The position numbers and the translations under genes are program-made. Positions 12,012 to 26,161 of a DNA stretch of 64,000 bases are shown one piece after another. The notes under the pieces are model-generated. The model did not search any database and had not been told where the DNA came from. It saw only the letters and a program-made list of their open reading frames with translations. The stretch comes from Sipunculus nudus (lineage: Eukaryota; Annelida; Sipuncula; Golfingiida; Sipunculidae), in the NCBI GenBank assembly GCA_026874595.1, contig CM049314.1, positions 11,834,729 to 11,898,728 of the forward strand, written 5' to 3'. Position 1 is the first letter of the stretch. Each line of letters begins with the position of its first letter.

Positions 12012-15000
12012 ATGATGGGTGAGTCAAAACGTTCGGTGATCAAATCCTGGCTCGCTGTGATAGGAGGCGTTATTATCCATATCACGCTTGGAAACTTAGC
12101 CAGCATCGGTAAGAGATATGTAATTAGAAGTAACATGGTGATGTTCATGTGATAAGAGTTAATCTGTTAATCTAGGTAATTGCTTATTTGTTCGGTAACA
12201 AAAAATCGTTACATATAAAATCGATGTTTTGCATATTTTCATCGAGCACTTTAAAAATTTTGCCAGTACTCCAAGCAAATCCGAGAACAAACACTTATGT
12301 TATTTCACTTTGTATTATTAAAAATATAAAATCAAATAAAGGCAGTTATCGCGGTACGTTTATGGGACACTTCAGGGAATTTGAATCCGTATTTGACTTC
12401 GTACATCCGGGCACGTAGTTCACCATCAACCTTGCGGATGGCCGATACAACATGGCTGTTATGCGCAGGGCTCTTTTGTTTTACTACTCTGGTGTTCGTG
12501 TCTGGACATCTTATGCCAAAACTGGGTCCGAGACGTGTTGCCTTTATTGGTGGTCTGCTTATAAGGTAAGTCTGCAAGGAATGCTTGGAAAATCGTAATA
12601 TCCCAGTGTTTTGATACAGATGTATTGAAATCAAATGCTTGCACAGTTTATGTGCTCAAACCGATATATTTTGTATATAACAACGAATCAGTTTTTACGG
12701 AGTTCTTTTCTGTTGCGACCAACGAGGGAATCAATAACTCGGAAACATTAGAAAGACATAAAAAAATTGTAGGTGATATTCTTGATAAGGTTTCAAGGTG
12801 GCAAAAACGGCTTCTGCAGCCCTTAATATTAAAATAAGGTATTACTTGATTTTTCCATGCAACTTGTTTTTTATGTGGTGGAAAATATTTGTACTCCATA
12901 CAAGTTTGATTGACTTTACGTATTACAGTTTGTACTTTCTGTATTTGTAATATAGTGTTCTTTTTAATACAATTGTCATTTTTATTTATCTTTCGTTTCC
13001 AGTGTATCCTGTATCGTTTATATTGTATATATATATATATATATATTTATATACTGACAAGTGTATAATGTCATCATGAGTAATATTATTTGTAAAAAAT
13101 AATATTCTTAATTTTCTCTACAATTGTGTTTACCAATTATATTTTTGAATCCTAATATTATTCCCATAAATCAGATACTAAGAAAAAATCAGATTACTTT
13201 GCCGGATATAGTAATATAAGGCTTGTGTATATAATATTCATGTGTGATATTAGATGTAAGGTGAAACTATTAATGATGAGAAAATATGTACTTAATTTAT
13301 TAAGTCTACTTTTTTAATACACTTGAGAGAAAGTTATTTCGGATAAATATCAATGAACTTTTGAACGTCGTGCATGTTTTATAATTGTTTTGATTTCGTG
13401 TAGTACGAGCGTGGCTGTTTCGTATTTTTCCATAAAATGGTCTTTCTGGGCTCTTCTATTGACTTACGGTGTATTGTATGGATGTGGCATCGGGTGCTCA
13501 TACCCTATCCCGATTGCATGCGTCATACAGGTTAGGCATTTCATTTAAAAGTTGGCAGACTAAAAGACATTTATCCCTCAGAACTAACAATAAATTTTCG
13601 AAACGTTATGTCTGAAATTAAAGAATACACCAAGATTCCCTAATCTTAATCTATGTGGGTAATCCACAATTTGGAGTACCGTTTTCTAAAGAAATATATA
13701 ATATGCATACTTCCTTAATGTATTTGTTCATCATGCATGTAACCCATACAGTGTAATTCATGTAACAGATAATGTAACACACATTTAACACAGATGTTGT
13801 ATTAACATAACGCTATGACTGGACAAGATCCTTTCTATTTAACTGGTCATTCTTTCCAGTGGTTGCCAGATAAGAAGGGCTTGGTCACCGGACTGGTCAT
13901 GGCAGGATTTGGAGCCGGCACGTTTCTCTTTATTCAGGTTCAAACCCTGTTTATTAACCCCAAGAACCTGAAACCGGATTATCCACCGAATGTGACTGTA
14001 CCTATGTCAGTCTTTTTCTTTTATTTATAACCTTCCAGATCATTTAAAACTTAGTCAAATCAAAATGGTTTCGTCGTGTAGAGACAATGAAAGAAAAGAG
14101 CGGTCAATTATTTCACAATTATTAGGCATTAGGTAGAAAGATAAGATTATTTTAGAGCCAGATGTACCAAGGTCACATGACCACATAAGGGATCATAACA
14201 CAACTTTAGCACAATGGTTTTTTATTTATACTTTGCCTTTAATGTAAAAAATATTTTTCCACGATTAAGTTTGATTTAGTTTATAGGGTTATTTTGCTCA
14301 TTCCATTGTGATTTTTATTTCATATTACATTACCTAGTCTCGTTAGATTTTATAGCAAACCGCGACACGTGATTTGCAGATACTTCTCCCAGGAGGCATT
14401 ACTGGATCGTGTTCCTAGCGTCTTTCTGATTCTCGGCGGTTGTTTCTTTGTACTACAATGTATAGCATCACCAATGCTTAGTGTTCCAGATGAGGTAAGA
14501 ACTTCAGTGAGGTAAGGACGTTCAGAGATTGCAGGAAACTGCAAAAAAGAATACCTGTTTCATTATTCCGTTGAATTATCTCGTATTTAAGAAGAAGGGG
14601 AATTGTCTTGCACTATGCTGGGTGAAAAATACAATAGGTAGTATTGCACATGGTATGAAAGTTGCTGTTGGTAGAATAAAATGGTTTATATATTTCACAA
14701 GAGTAAAGAAGACCTGTCTTTGCTCGACCAAAATAAGAATGCAGTGCAACTACAACATTTAGATGAAAAGGTTAAGCGGTCGAAGAGTGACAAGGACAGA
14801 CAAGAAAATATGGACCTTGTAAAGTAAGACCAAATTGTCTAGGTTCAAAAAGCTTTGATTGCTTTTTTTTCATTTAAATAATCATTACCAGTTTTGTCAA
14901 ATTTTAGAACCTAAAGACACCTAAACGATAACAGATATAAAAACCTGCATGAATCAACATATACCAATCACGGCCAATTTCTATATTTGCAAACTGGTTT

Positions 15001-17644
15001 CTTGATTGTGATTAATATCAAGTTTATTCTTAAAATGTCAGATACTTTTCTCAGGCTATCTAATAAGGAGAATTCTTTGTTAAATAAAGTGCAAATCACA
15101 GAACTGCTTACTATACATCATGCATACGTTGTTTCTTGTATGCAAACGATGTCCATATCATGCTCGTACATGGTTGCGTACATAGTAACATGGAAACCTG
15201 GTGGAGTTATTGTTTTTCATATTTGTTTATTTGATTAATGTTCATGTATTTCAATCAAATTAAAGTATTACAATTTTATACCGTTAATTGGAATGAAAAC
15301 TGATTAAGTTGTTTTTTACGGAGAAAATGTGATTTCAGACTTCAGTTATTTTAACGCAGAACAATTTACAAAAATATAATAAAATATAATAATGCATAAA
15401 AAGCTTTTATCAGTTACTTCATTTACAGGGACCCGAAGTGTCATCATGGTCTAACGGTTGTTGAAATGCTGAGATCCAGGTTCTTTTACCTGTTGTGGTT
15501 CATATTCTTCCTATACGGATATTCTCCCTTCGTTGCGGTGTCTATGTACAAAGCAAGTCCTAAACATATATCATGATAAACTTGGGCAATATTTTTAATG
15601 TGGTATTTTCGTTTTTATAATAAAAATGAAAATGAGTATTGTGTGCGATAAGGGACCCTCTTAACTTCATTATTTTAAAGAACCCCTGCTAGAGAAATGA
15701 AGACACATTTTTTGTTTATATTCGTTATCTCATGTCCGTATTTACGCAAAATATAGTAAGCACACTTATTTTTCGAAATGAAAAATCACGACATTCACCA
15801 ACCTGGGTATAATACAATATTTTCATTGATTTATATACATTTTTTTCGTGATAGGTTTACGCACTGACGTACATAAACGATGATATCTTTCTGGGAATAG
15901 TCGGATCTTTCGCCAATGTTTTCAGTTCAGCTGGGAGAATTTTTTGGGGAGCTTTAGGAGACAGATATTCTTTTAGAGTATTTATTTTCATTGTCATAAT
16001 CACTTGTTAAGATTCACTGTTAACTGTTGTTTGTTCACTACACTCTGTATTTCGTGGTAATCTGTTGTATGTAGTTTATTTAATGAAATCTCCTTTTAAG
16101 GATGTACAAAATGCATCAAGGTTCAATCTGAGCCAGCCCCCCCCCCCCACTTCCGGGATACGTTTTTTTATTAAACGGTTGAGGAAGGCAGGATTGTAGG
16201 GTAATTGATATTTGCCTATCTTATCAACAGATTAGGGATAAAGGATTCTTGATACATTTACACTTTATTCGTAATAATCTTTCCATTCATAATAAAATAA
16301 AAGTTAGTTTGAGATGATTGAAAGACTTTCCTTATCTTATGCAGTGCCGTTTCATTTATTACCATATACTGCTAAAACTCATGGTATACGGAAAATGTAA
16401 GCAAACTTGCTAGCCTCCGGATTTGCCTCTTTGTAAGAAATGCAAGTATGAATTAATGAAATATTTATAATAAAAAAAAACCATGCAATTCTCTTACCAT
16501 TGTGAGAGTCTCCTTAGGTCTATTTTACAATTTCGTTTCCCTTCCAGCCCGTCATGATGAGCATATGTGCGTGCACGGTCCTTCTTTTCATGACGTTCCT
16601 GGCGGCCCCTTATTCGAAAGAAGGTCAGAAGCCTATGACCTTCATATGGGTGTGTTTGATATATTTCACCTATCCGGGCATTTTTCCTTTGATGTCGACG
16701 GTTATTTCAGACACTTTTGGAGATAAAGATCTTGCAACAAAACTAGGTTTTATCTATATAACTCAGGTAAGAAATTAGGTTCAATATTCTGAAGAGTAAT
16801 TATTAATTTGTTTTTGTATTTTCTTTAAAGATAATGTTAATCCGAAAACATACCAAATAGGAACGTGTCACACTTGTTTTTCAAATGTACTTGGACAGTG
16901 TCGTATAGTTTTATACAGTGTCATATAGTTTGACCTGTTGTTCCATATCACAGATAACCTTTGATGTATGGAATTGTATGTTTTGTAATTTATGTTCATT
17001 CAAATTTATTGATATTACCTCTACAAAGGGGGACCATTGCAAGAACCCACGATGCCTAGTGCTTGTTAAAATAAAATAACATTATTAATTAATTTCTTTC
17101 CTTTAAGCAGCTACTGAATTATACAACAATGGTCTTATGAACATATCTTCATTCAGAAGTTCTGATATGGCATTAAGCGATTTGTACTTTGGAACGATAA
17201 ATGAACATAGTCACGGATTTGTTCTTCCAGGGATTTGCACACGTAATGGGGGCGCTGCTGAATACTACAGCACTATATCATATCGGATATGTTGGACTTT
17301 ACTCAATCGTTTCTGGATGCTCTGTTGCAGGTACCGATTTTTTCCGGCTTCCGTCGAGCTTTTTCGCACTTTTTCTAATACCCTTATGTAAATTATTTAT
17401 ATAATGTTTTTTTCGGAACAGGCAAGACCGACATTTTCCTGAGATATTGTTTTACAAACAATACTTAAAAACACGTGCTACACACAAATACGTGATATTT
17501 GCAAACTTTTAAGTACATAAGGTATCACCCATGCCATCTATAAACAGTATCAAGTGTGAAAAAATATTTTTTTATCTTTATTTTACAGCTGGCCTACTGA
17601 CGTTCATCTTTGATGCAAAGAAACCAGACGGGAAACCCGTATAA
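12012..17644 (+). CDS. MFS transporter gene B, complete (OFA / monocarboxylate-carrier type)
   Basis: Complete 12-TM secondary transporter, 472 residues. Exons: 12012-12108, 12376-12565, 13404-13530, 13860-14005, 14380-14494, 14702-14823, 15429-15552, 15855-15977, 16548-16766, 17231-17330, 17589-17644. The sum is 1419 nt with all phases consistent. Start: ATGATGGGTGAG; the first of two ATGs is taken and the second (12015) is equally possible. Landmarks in order: GNLNPYLTSYIRARS after TM1; GHLMPKLGPRR, the MFS motif-A loop between TM2 and TM3; LPDKKGLVTGLVMAGFGAG and TLFINPKNLKPDYPPN, characteristic of oxalate:formate-antiporter-like carriers; a charged, Lys-rich central loop around exon 6 (SKEDLSLL to SDKDRQENM); GRIFWGALGDRYSFR; tail FDAKKPDGKPV. 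Intron 7 uses a GC donor at 15553. Expected in a membrane; substrate unknown, small monocarboxylates or oxalate being the family expectation. Convergent with gene C. Confidence 0.92.
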
Positions 17645-20600
17645 CACTGAAGCCGAGTCAACATGAGAAACATCAAAATTGGTCTTTATTGATTTTTAAA
17701 GTTGCAACTATAGATTCTCAATGCATACCATACGTATCTTTACACCTCAGCCCCAATAGGGTCGGTTGGATCATTACATTACATGCTTATTGTGGGTGTT
17801 AGGAAATATATTTAATATCCTCGGCACTCGATGCTGTTCTTATATAAGACATTTTGTTGTGGCGGCCGCTGACGGATCAAACCAAGAGTCGACAGCGTAC
17901 TAATTTTATAAAATTGAAAAGAAACGATATTTAAACAAATTCACAGCCGGTGATTTCTGACAGCGAGATAAGTGAAACATGGCAATATGGAGGAGGCCCG
18001 GAGGACATCTATACGCAGCAAACTGAAAAATAGTAATCATTCATATGCAACATGTGAAGTGTTAGTGAGCTGTAATAATTCGGTTCCTGCTGTAAGGTTT
18101 ACGGGAGCAATAAATTCCAGCTGTTTTTCCACGCCAAGTGTGTAGCCCATCATGACCCTCACGCCTTTGAAATGTTCATTGCAATTTCGCATAAGACACG
18201 TACAATACATGATGAAATAACCATAACATAATTATGAACGTGGTTATGAGCACACATTAGGTGCGCGTTTCGGAAGTGGGTGTTGCTCTTAAGATGAAGA
18301 GGATAAAAAGCAGCCAAATAAAATTGGCATTTTGCATTTAACCGATTATCTGATACTCTTTGTAATCCTTTTTATGACAAGATAACCAATAAGCTTCATT
18401 TTAGAAGGTACCACCTATCTTAAATTTTTGAGGTTACCAGCGAATGGTGCTAAATTGACTAGATCCGGCTCACAAAATAGACCAACACGAATTTTCTAGT
18501 GAAACACTACGACATAATTACGTATTTTACGGCCATCGCGGCCACCACGCTTTACAGCAATTTGCTCGATTGTGAACCCACTCGCCCTCCGACCTGCAAA
18601 AGGCACACACCAATTACACCCATCGGTGATTTGAGTAGACAAAGTGTCAAGACAAATCTGGAGCAGGCATCAACTAAACCTGAAACCGCAAATGTCACTA
18701 CAGTCAGAAGCATTCAAGCAAACATGATACATCCGAAATGCCTGTATTGAAATTTTGAGATTGAAGTAATTATAAGTTGGTCCATAATATCGCTTTTATA
18801 TCACTAAATATTAACATAATTACTTCATGTTTTAACGCTGGGAAAAGCTATATTTTTAACAACCTACCTATCATACACTTTTTTTAATGATATCGTGAAG
18901 TACTCAAATATTACGAATATTTCAAACATTTAAAAAAAAGCATTTAAACGTAATTATTTATATAATTTTGCAAACAAATAAATCATGATTACTGATTTTC
19001 TCAAAAGTATTTTGTTATAATATTTAGCTTAAAGGCCCTGGCACATAAAGGTCTTGCTCATATTTTTAACTTCTACAAGGGGACAATAAGGGGACAATTT
19101 ATTATAATAATACACATGTGTTACCTTTTGACACAGTTGCAGTTAATTTACCTTTTTTTAAACAATCAATGTTATCACTTTATTATTAAAAGCTGTTGTA
19201 CCCAGTTTTATTTCTGAATAATTTGTCTACAGGTATTTAAGCGATGAATCATCTGAAGATCCTAATATGGCGTTATATCATATATTTTTCCTGAGTTGGT
19301 ACACGAAAAACCAATTTTTTTCAATATTTTTATAACTGTCAATTGACTTTATTTTATTTTTAAGTTTCCAAATATGACATACGCATTTCTGTTTAATAAT
19401 ATAGTGATGGGCTTTTTTTTCTCGAAGACCACTCCCAAGCTTATTCTCAACGAAAAGTGTTGTTACACTAACAGTAGTGTAACCAGAAGTAGAAAGAAAA
19501 CCGTAACTGTATACCTGCCATATTACTTCATTTGTCTCTTTAATTTACACCCATGTTCTCGTATTATGACACTTGTCGAAAGGGGGAAGGTAGAGAAAAT
19601 ACAACTTTCCTGATTATTGCTTGCCGGAAAACGATGATTTGGGCAAGCACGTTGGCCAGCTGCGTATGTATGTTTGTTTGTTTGTCCCCAATCTATTGGC
19701 AATAATTTGCAGCGATCGCTTTCAAAGGTACACATTTGATTGACAATTAAAAGTCCTGTTGAATCCTATTTTTTGTAAATAAAGGACAACAGGTAAAGGC
19801 TAATGTTATCGAAGAACGTTAAATTTCAGTTTGTCATAACTTCGTCAAAAAGAGGTCTATCTACATAAACTATAGCTCATTTTGTTCCTATTTGCTTTAT
19901 CCATAGGATGGTGTAGGCAATTGGCCCATCCACCACAGCCCAGATGCTCCGCCCTTTTAACCTAATTATTATAATGAGCCCCCAAAACGCTCCTACACAG
20001 TAGGTCTTCCATGCCCATGGTAGCGAGGGCTGATAACAACATAATAATGACGTCAAAAGGTCGATGACGCATTACGTCGTATTGACTAACGTCATCAACT
20101 GGTATCGCCTGACCATTGTTTACTATATTGCAGTCATTATAAACTGTCTTGCAATATTTTGGATTATTTGTCTCATACGAATTACGTGCCAGGTACGAAA
20201 TTATTATTCACTATGTAGGAATTGCTACTGTTCCCTTTAGCCAAAACATGTTAATACCGTCTTCTTTTGTATAAAAAAAAATATATCCCGAAAAACATGC
20301 CGATATGGGTACTGGTTATATTTATAGACTACACGTGTTTTGTTTGACAGAGCTCTGTCAAATTATGCAAAAGTTTGTTTTTGTCAGATAACTGACGCTT
20401 TACAATGTTTAAGTTCACATGATTGGTTGCTCGTTAGTCCAACGCTTCTGATTATTCATTGAATGAATATGCGATTAAGGTCACATAGAGTTCATGGATA
20501 GGTCAATTGTAATCTCAGATGTGTCAGGATGTCCGTATGTCCGTCTGTTTGTCAGTTGTCGTCAAAGTCGCCTCCATGAGTGTTCTTTCGCTTGGCCAGA

Positions 20601-22239
20601 ATTAGTTAAGCAATCCCTCTGAATGTTATACTCTTGAAAGAACACTTAAAGTTCTATACGTCTGATGTCTCTTAAAGTAAATAAATCAAAGATCAAGGTC
20701 AAGGTCATAAAAAACACAAAATAGTTTATTATTCATATCTTCGTCAACATTTATCGTAGCCGCATAAACTGTAATTATATTTGATATTCAATGACCTTCT
20801 ATCTTATGTGTAGCTACATTAATCTGCTGTTACCATGGTTACGCATGTTTAGGTGGAAATTCACGATATTTCAAAATTTGGGGTCTCCTTTTTTTAAACC
20901 TTGTCATTGCTTAAATAAGAGAGGTCTAGTATTTCGCGAAATTTCGTACCGTTGTTCGTCAAAAGAGATGTTACAAAATTTCACTTTTTTTGTTCTGTAC
21001 GCCACATTGCTTGAGCAATCGTTCTAAACATTATACCGTTGATAAACAAATAAAACCCCTATATTTCTTTTGTGTTTGATTGAGATAGGTCGAAGGTCAA
21101 GGTTTTCGAAAAACCTAAAAATATTATTTTATTCATAACGTCCTAAAATATTGTCCTATCTACACACACTGTAGCTCATTTTATTCGTCTATGCATTCCC
21201 CATTATGAGGTCTGGTCACCTGTCATCCGGGTGGTGTCAGTCTGTCAGTATGTCCGTCTGTTCGTCAGGTGATGTCAACATCTCCTGCCTGCTTCTTCTT
21301 TGGTCTGACTTGTCATTCTGGAGTCCACATTGTTTTAGCAATGCTTCTGAAAGGAATACAGTTAAAAAAAGAAGGAAAAAAATTTTCTGTCTGTCTGTCC
21401 GTTACAACATAAAAGTGTTAATGTTTCTGCTCTCCCAGAACATTGCTTTAAATTACTGTTTTCACTTGTTTCCATGTTTCCTATATCTCTTTCTGTCTGT
21501 TTCATTTCTTCTTCCGGCAAGCGCTCGACCTGTGGTCGTCTAGTTTTGTTTTAGAGAGGTGTCAGCCACTGGGAATCTTAAATGTTCAATTGACTAGTTT
21601 CATCATCGTGCTTCCATGGCATTATCGTGCAGGTTAAAATGTTTCAAGCCTGGGAAGTGCCACATTATTCCCTCTACCTGCTACTTACAAAGAGCCATAT
21701 TTTCATGTCACAAACTTGCGTAACGGAGTGATCCATGCCCTAACAGTTTGGACAGAAAGCACACCACCTTGTCTTTACTGTTAGATAAAGTGCACACCTT
21801 CCTATCCCAACTGTTAGGGTTGGACGGCAGACCTTTCGGTCCTATCTGTGACAAATACACTACCACAAACTTCCATTAAACTACCTCGAAGGCCCACAAG
21901 TACTGGTTACAAGGATTGCACTTGACCCCTGCGATGAAGGAGCTTTTAAAATATAGACTTACTGAATTCATCGTATTCGGATGTGCTCATCACATGTCAT
22001 ATCACACTTGCAATCTGGTTCCGCTTTTATCCATTAATATTTTTTTTACCGTAGCGCTGTATCCGTTGTCAGCAAAACGGGCATAGGGCTCTGGAGCCTG
22101 TGGAAGAGGTCAGGGGCACGCGTGTTGCTGGGCATATATATAGTTTGCATTTGCCGTCATGCAGTTCTGTGAATAATCATATGTACAGTCAAGCCATTGA
22201 GTCGATATGCATATAATATTCATGAGGTAAACCACTTAT

Positions 22240-22295
<56 letters not shown>

Positions 22296-22627
22296 TGTAT
22301 ATATAGCTTCATACGGTTTTCTGTTAACCCTTTTTTAATGCATCCTTTCTAAGAGGTAGAACTCAGACAAACTTTGTGTCCATATGTTTAATCATGCCAC
22401 AACTACGATGACACTAAACAGCTTCGATTCCAAACTACGTCTCCGCATGGGTCTTTTTTAATGGTCATTCGGTTTTCAAAAATAGCTATATAAAACAAGT
22501 TGTGTATCACAGATCGTAGAGAATATGTCTACGGTTTAATAATGCCGAAATCTTAGATTTTAATGTTAAGATCTCCTATCCTGTTTTGTATTAGTAATGC
22601 TGTTTCAACTGGATGTATTCCGTTCTC
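17645..22627. repeat. Intergenic between convergent genes B and C, with dispersed repeats
   Basis: No gene recognised. The first part matches the 3' flank of gene A. From about 19.8 to 21.5 kb there are degenerate copies of a repeat with the landmarks GTCCGTCTGTTTGTCAG, AAGGTCAAGGTCAT and ATATCTTCGTCAACAT followed by AACTGTA. Copies are near 19840, 20525-20790 and 21065-21260. A perfect 9-bp stem with a 4-nt loop lies at 19462-19483. Several CRE-like motifs (TGACGTCA at 20048) cluster at 20048-20096. An (AT)n tract lies at 22243-22292. The ORF at 21205-21543 is Cys/Ser-rich translation of repeat and is not believed. Confidence 0.5.
22243..22292. repeat. (AT)n microsatellite
   Basis: About 25 AT dinucleotides, at the same relative position as the tract at 9253-9296 in the duplicated flank block. 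Confidence 0.95.
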
Positions 22628-25032
22628 CTACATTCGCTTTCCAGCGGGTTTCTTTGCATCATAAAAGAAGGCCAGGATAAACGCTGGAATTGTAACAGCA
22701 AAGTTCAAATATAAAATACATTATATGTATGCACATGTAAGAACTGGATTAATTCTAGTATGTAATTAAACCTGTGAATTATTGCGAAATTACAATTGAA
22801 TTTAATAAAATCATACACGCACGGAGTTGCCATTCTGTATTAACACTTGAGTTTTTCTTTATTTTAAATTTCAGTGATACTACGACAGTGGATATCTGAG
22901 GGGAACATGAAAGGCGGACAAATATGTTACTACTTTTCCATTAGCCATGTTAAAAGTACTGAATATAAATCACAACAACAAAAATATTCCTGCAAAAAAA
23001 TTGTATCACAGATAACATACCAGTACCGATTCTCCAATTAAAATGTATCCTTATAAATAAAATGTGTCTTAATTATAACTAACCACCCCTGATACTTCTC
23101 CAATAGAAACAAATACAACGGAGCACTTAAAATGGACTCAGTAGATCACGGAGAGGTATCGAAATATATACAGTTATAATTATGTCGCTTTTAAAGCATC
23201 TGGCAATGTCACTATTTTCATTCAATCGTATACTGTAGGGATACAGTTAAAGAAATATTATCTGTATCGATGAAAACAGCTTTAACGGGTTCGAGCACTG
23301 TAGACATCTGCGGAGAAACGAGCCCAATCACCGATGAGAGAAAAGAACTACATATTACCCATTAGAGAAATGAGCTACATTATCTATGTCAGAAATGAAC
23401 TACATTATCAATTAAAGAAATACGCTGAATATTCCATAAATGAAACGAGCTACATAATCTATAACAGAATTGAGCTACATTAACTACGAGAGAAATGAAC
23501 CACATAATCTACGGGAGACATGAACTGCATCATATATGAGAGAATTGAGCTACATACCTATGAAAGAACACCCCGAGACCACAGAGAACAGACCCGCCCA
23601 GCTGATCCGAGGTAATATCGTAATAGCAAGAACTGACCCAAGTGGGCCGGAGACGGCCTGCAAGAATTGATGTTACCTTTATATATTCTTATAATACACA
23701 CAACTGGTAGAGGCACGACATTCTTGCCCCATTTTGAAACAAATGTATTACCGTAAAATAAGAGCAACATAGGAAAATAATATAAAGGCAGGGAAACAAA
23801 GATAATAGTATTAAATAATTTTGTGTTTATTTTTATCATTGGTTATGTTGATCAGTGGATCGGTTAGTTTATGTGCCAAGCAAAGGAACTTACTAGCCTA
23901 CAGTTTGTTATGATTGGCTAACAGAAGCTTCTTGGAGGCTTAGCTGGTAATTTATATGTAGAAGTCTGTAGAACGTTCGATGACTAGAACTTTCCCCAGA
24001 GGTCTTTGCGGCAGGTTTATATAGAGGCCGGCTCTAAGGCCGCCGGTGAGTTAAGAAGTCAGTCAGATGTGTTAAGAGATGTAGATTTGCACCAGACGGA
24101 GTGTTATTTCAGTACCTCGATAGGACAGGTATTGATCCTGAGAGAGTGTTTATTAGCCGAGGAGGGCGTTAGAAGTTTTGTGGACTTTGCATTTGTGAAG
24201 TTAGAGCAGGTAAACGGCGGGCGAAAGTCAAAGAACTATTGAAGAATTGTGTTGTGGGATTGGAACCAGTCTATGGGGTTGAAGGCCATTTCTGGGATGT
24301 AATAAGAAAAAAAAAAACCTGATTTCTGCGTGAATATTCTCGCGAAATATATGTCCGCTGCGTGTCTGGTGTGACACAAGTTTTTACTAATAAGAAATGA
24401 GAGAACATCTATATTGCTCTTTGGGGATTATATTTAACAATTTTTATTTTTCTCACACCTGCATGTTCAGGTGGGTAGGAAGTGCCTCCACTCTGCATAT
24501 TTATTTACATATAATACCTTCATTGATAAACTTGTAAGAAATTTTATTTATCATATACATCTGCAAAACCATCTGCAAAATCTAACTTTTTTTAGAGAAC
24601 CCCCAATTATAAAATCAGTTGGCGATGTTAATGGCAGCATTATTCGCAAATGCATAAAACCAGGTGAATTGAATCCATCTTCTTATCAGTGCCTTGTACT
24701 TTTATTCTGAATATCAATTTACACAAATCATATATGTACGCAAAGTCAATTTACTAACCTGGGTAGTAAAAGCAAGTCCTATGTTTGTAGCAAGGTATTT
24801 ATTCCCAAATGTATCTGATATTGCAGCAGATAATAAAGGAAAATTGCCAGAATAGGTGAAGAATATCAGGCACACCCAGATGAACGTCATTGGTCTGTGT
24901 CCCTCGGGCGATAATGGAGCCGCTAAGAAAGTCAGAAACAGAATGATGGTGCTCGCACATACGGCCATCATGGTTGTCTGGATGAGAAAAAAATCTCCGG
25001 TCGAGTATTATTATTATTACTTTTATTATTAA

Positions 25033-25082
<50 letters not shown>

Positions 25083-26120
25083 TGTATCATCTGGCATACA
25101 TCTGATAATGAAGATAACATACAAAATGACTCCAGTATTAAATGGTTTAGAAACATATTCCGCCTAGACTTTGTCATATTTGGGACATAGCATTTGTTCC
25201 AGAGAGAACACCGGTACCACCAATTCATGTGTGACTACTGCGGCCGAGGAGCAGTTCAAGGTTTTGTACTAAATGTAGCTGAAATGAATGAATTAAACTA
25301 AATGATGTGGCATGCACAGAAACTATGAACTTACAGTTCAGGACCAGAAACAAGAACACTGTTTTTACTGAGGCGTTTTCATATTCTTGACATTGATCAT
25401 GCATGTGTGTGTTGTATATATATATACAATCAATGTGAAAAAAAAAACAGAGCTACCTACCACCCTTCTTAACTAAAAGTGGAATGGTCTATTAATAGGC
25501 TACCCCTATGGTAAAATAGGCTTTCTTTGGTAAGGGTAAAACTTCATTTGCGCTGGTGTCTGAATGAGACGCTGTTTACTGATATGGCCATCACTTAGTC
25601 AAGTGACTATTACATGCTACAACGCTAAACCTGTATCGACATAGTGGGAAACCTTTCAGTTGCACCCTCCCCGATCGTATAACAGTTTAGCCATCACGTC
25701 TAACCCTCTGACTGGCAGTATATGTTTTGGCTTAGTAATAACAACCATTCCAGACTCGGTCATTTGCTGATTTACATCTTAATTTGCTGTTTTTTTTTAA
25801 TTTTTTTTGGTTTTATTTAGGTAGTAGTCCTACAAATGTACCTTATCGGGGAAACATTAAATTTTACGTGGGTGGAATCCCGGTCGGCGAATGTCTTCAT
25901 TACAGATAATTGATGGAATTAATTAATACAATCGTGGCTTCCCCTTTGCACATCATATTATAGATTGAATAACTCGCTCGCTTTTGGGTCATATAACGGT
26001 AAAATACTCTCGGAGCTATATGTTTCCAATAATAAAGGGCACATCCACAAAAATGACTTAATCAAACTTTTTATTTCTGTATATTATGTCATTAACCCAG
26101 TTACCTATATAGCGGTTGTC

Positions 26121-26161
<41 letters not shown>

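Noticed and set aside
24799-25228. Open frames containing long Ile-Tyr runs
   Set aside because: They are translated (AT)n microsatellite. The real coding part there is the gene C exon 24977-24759 in its own frame.
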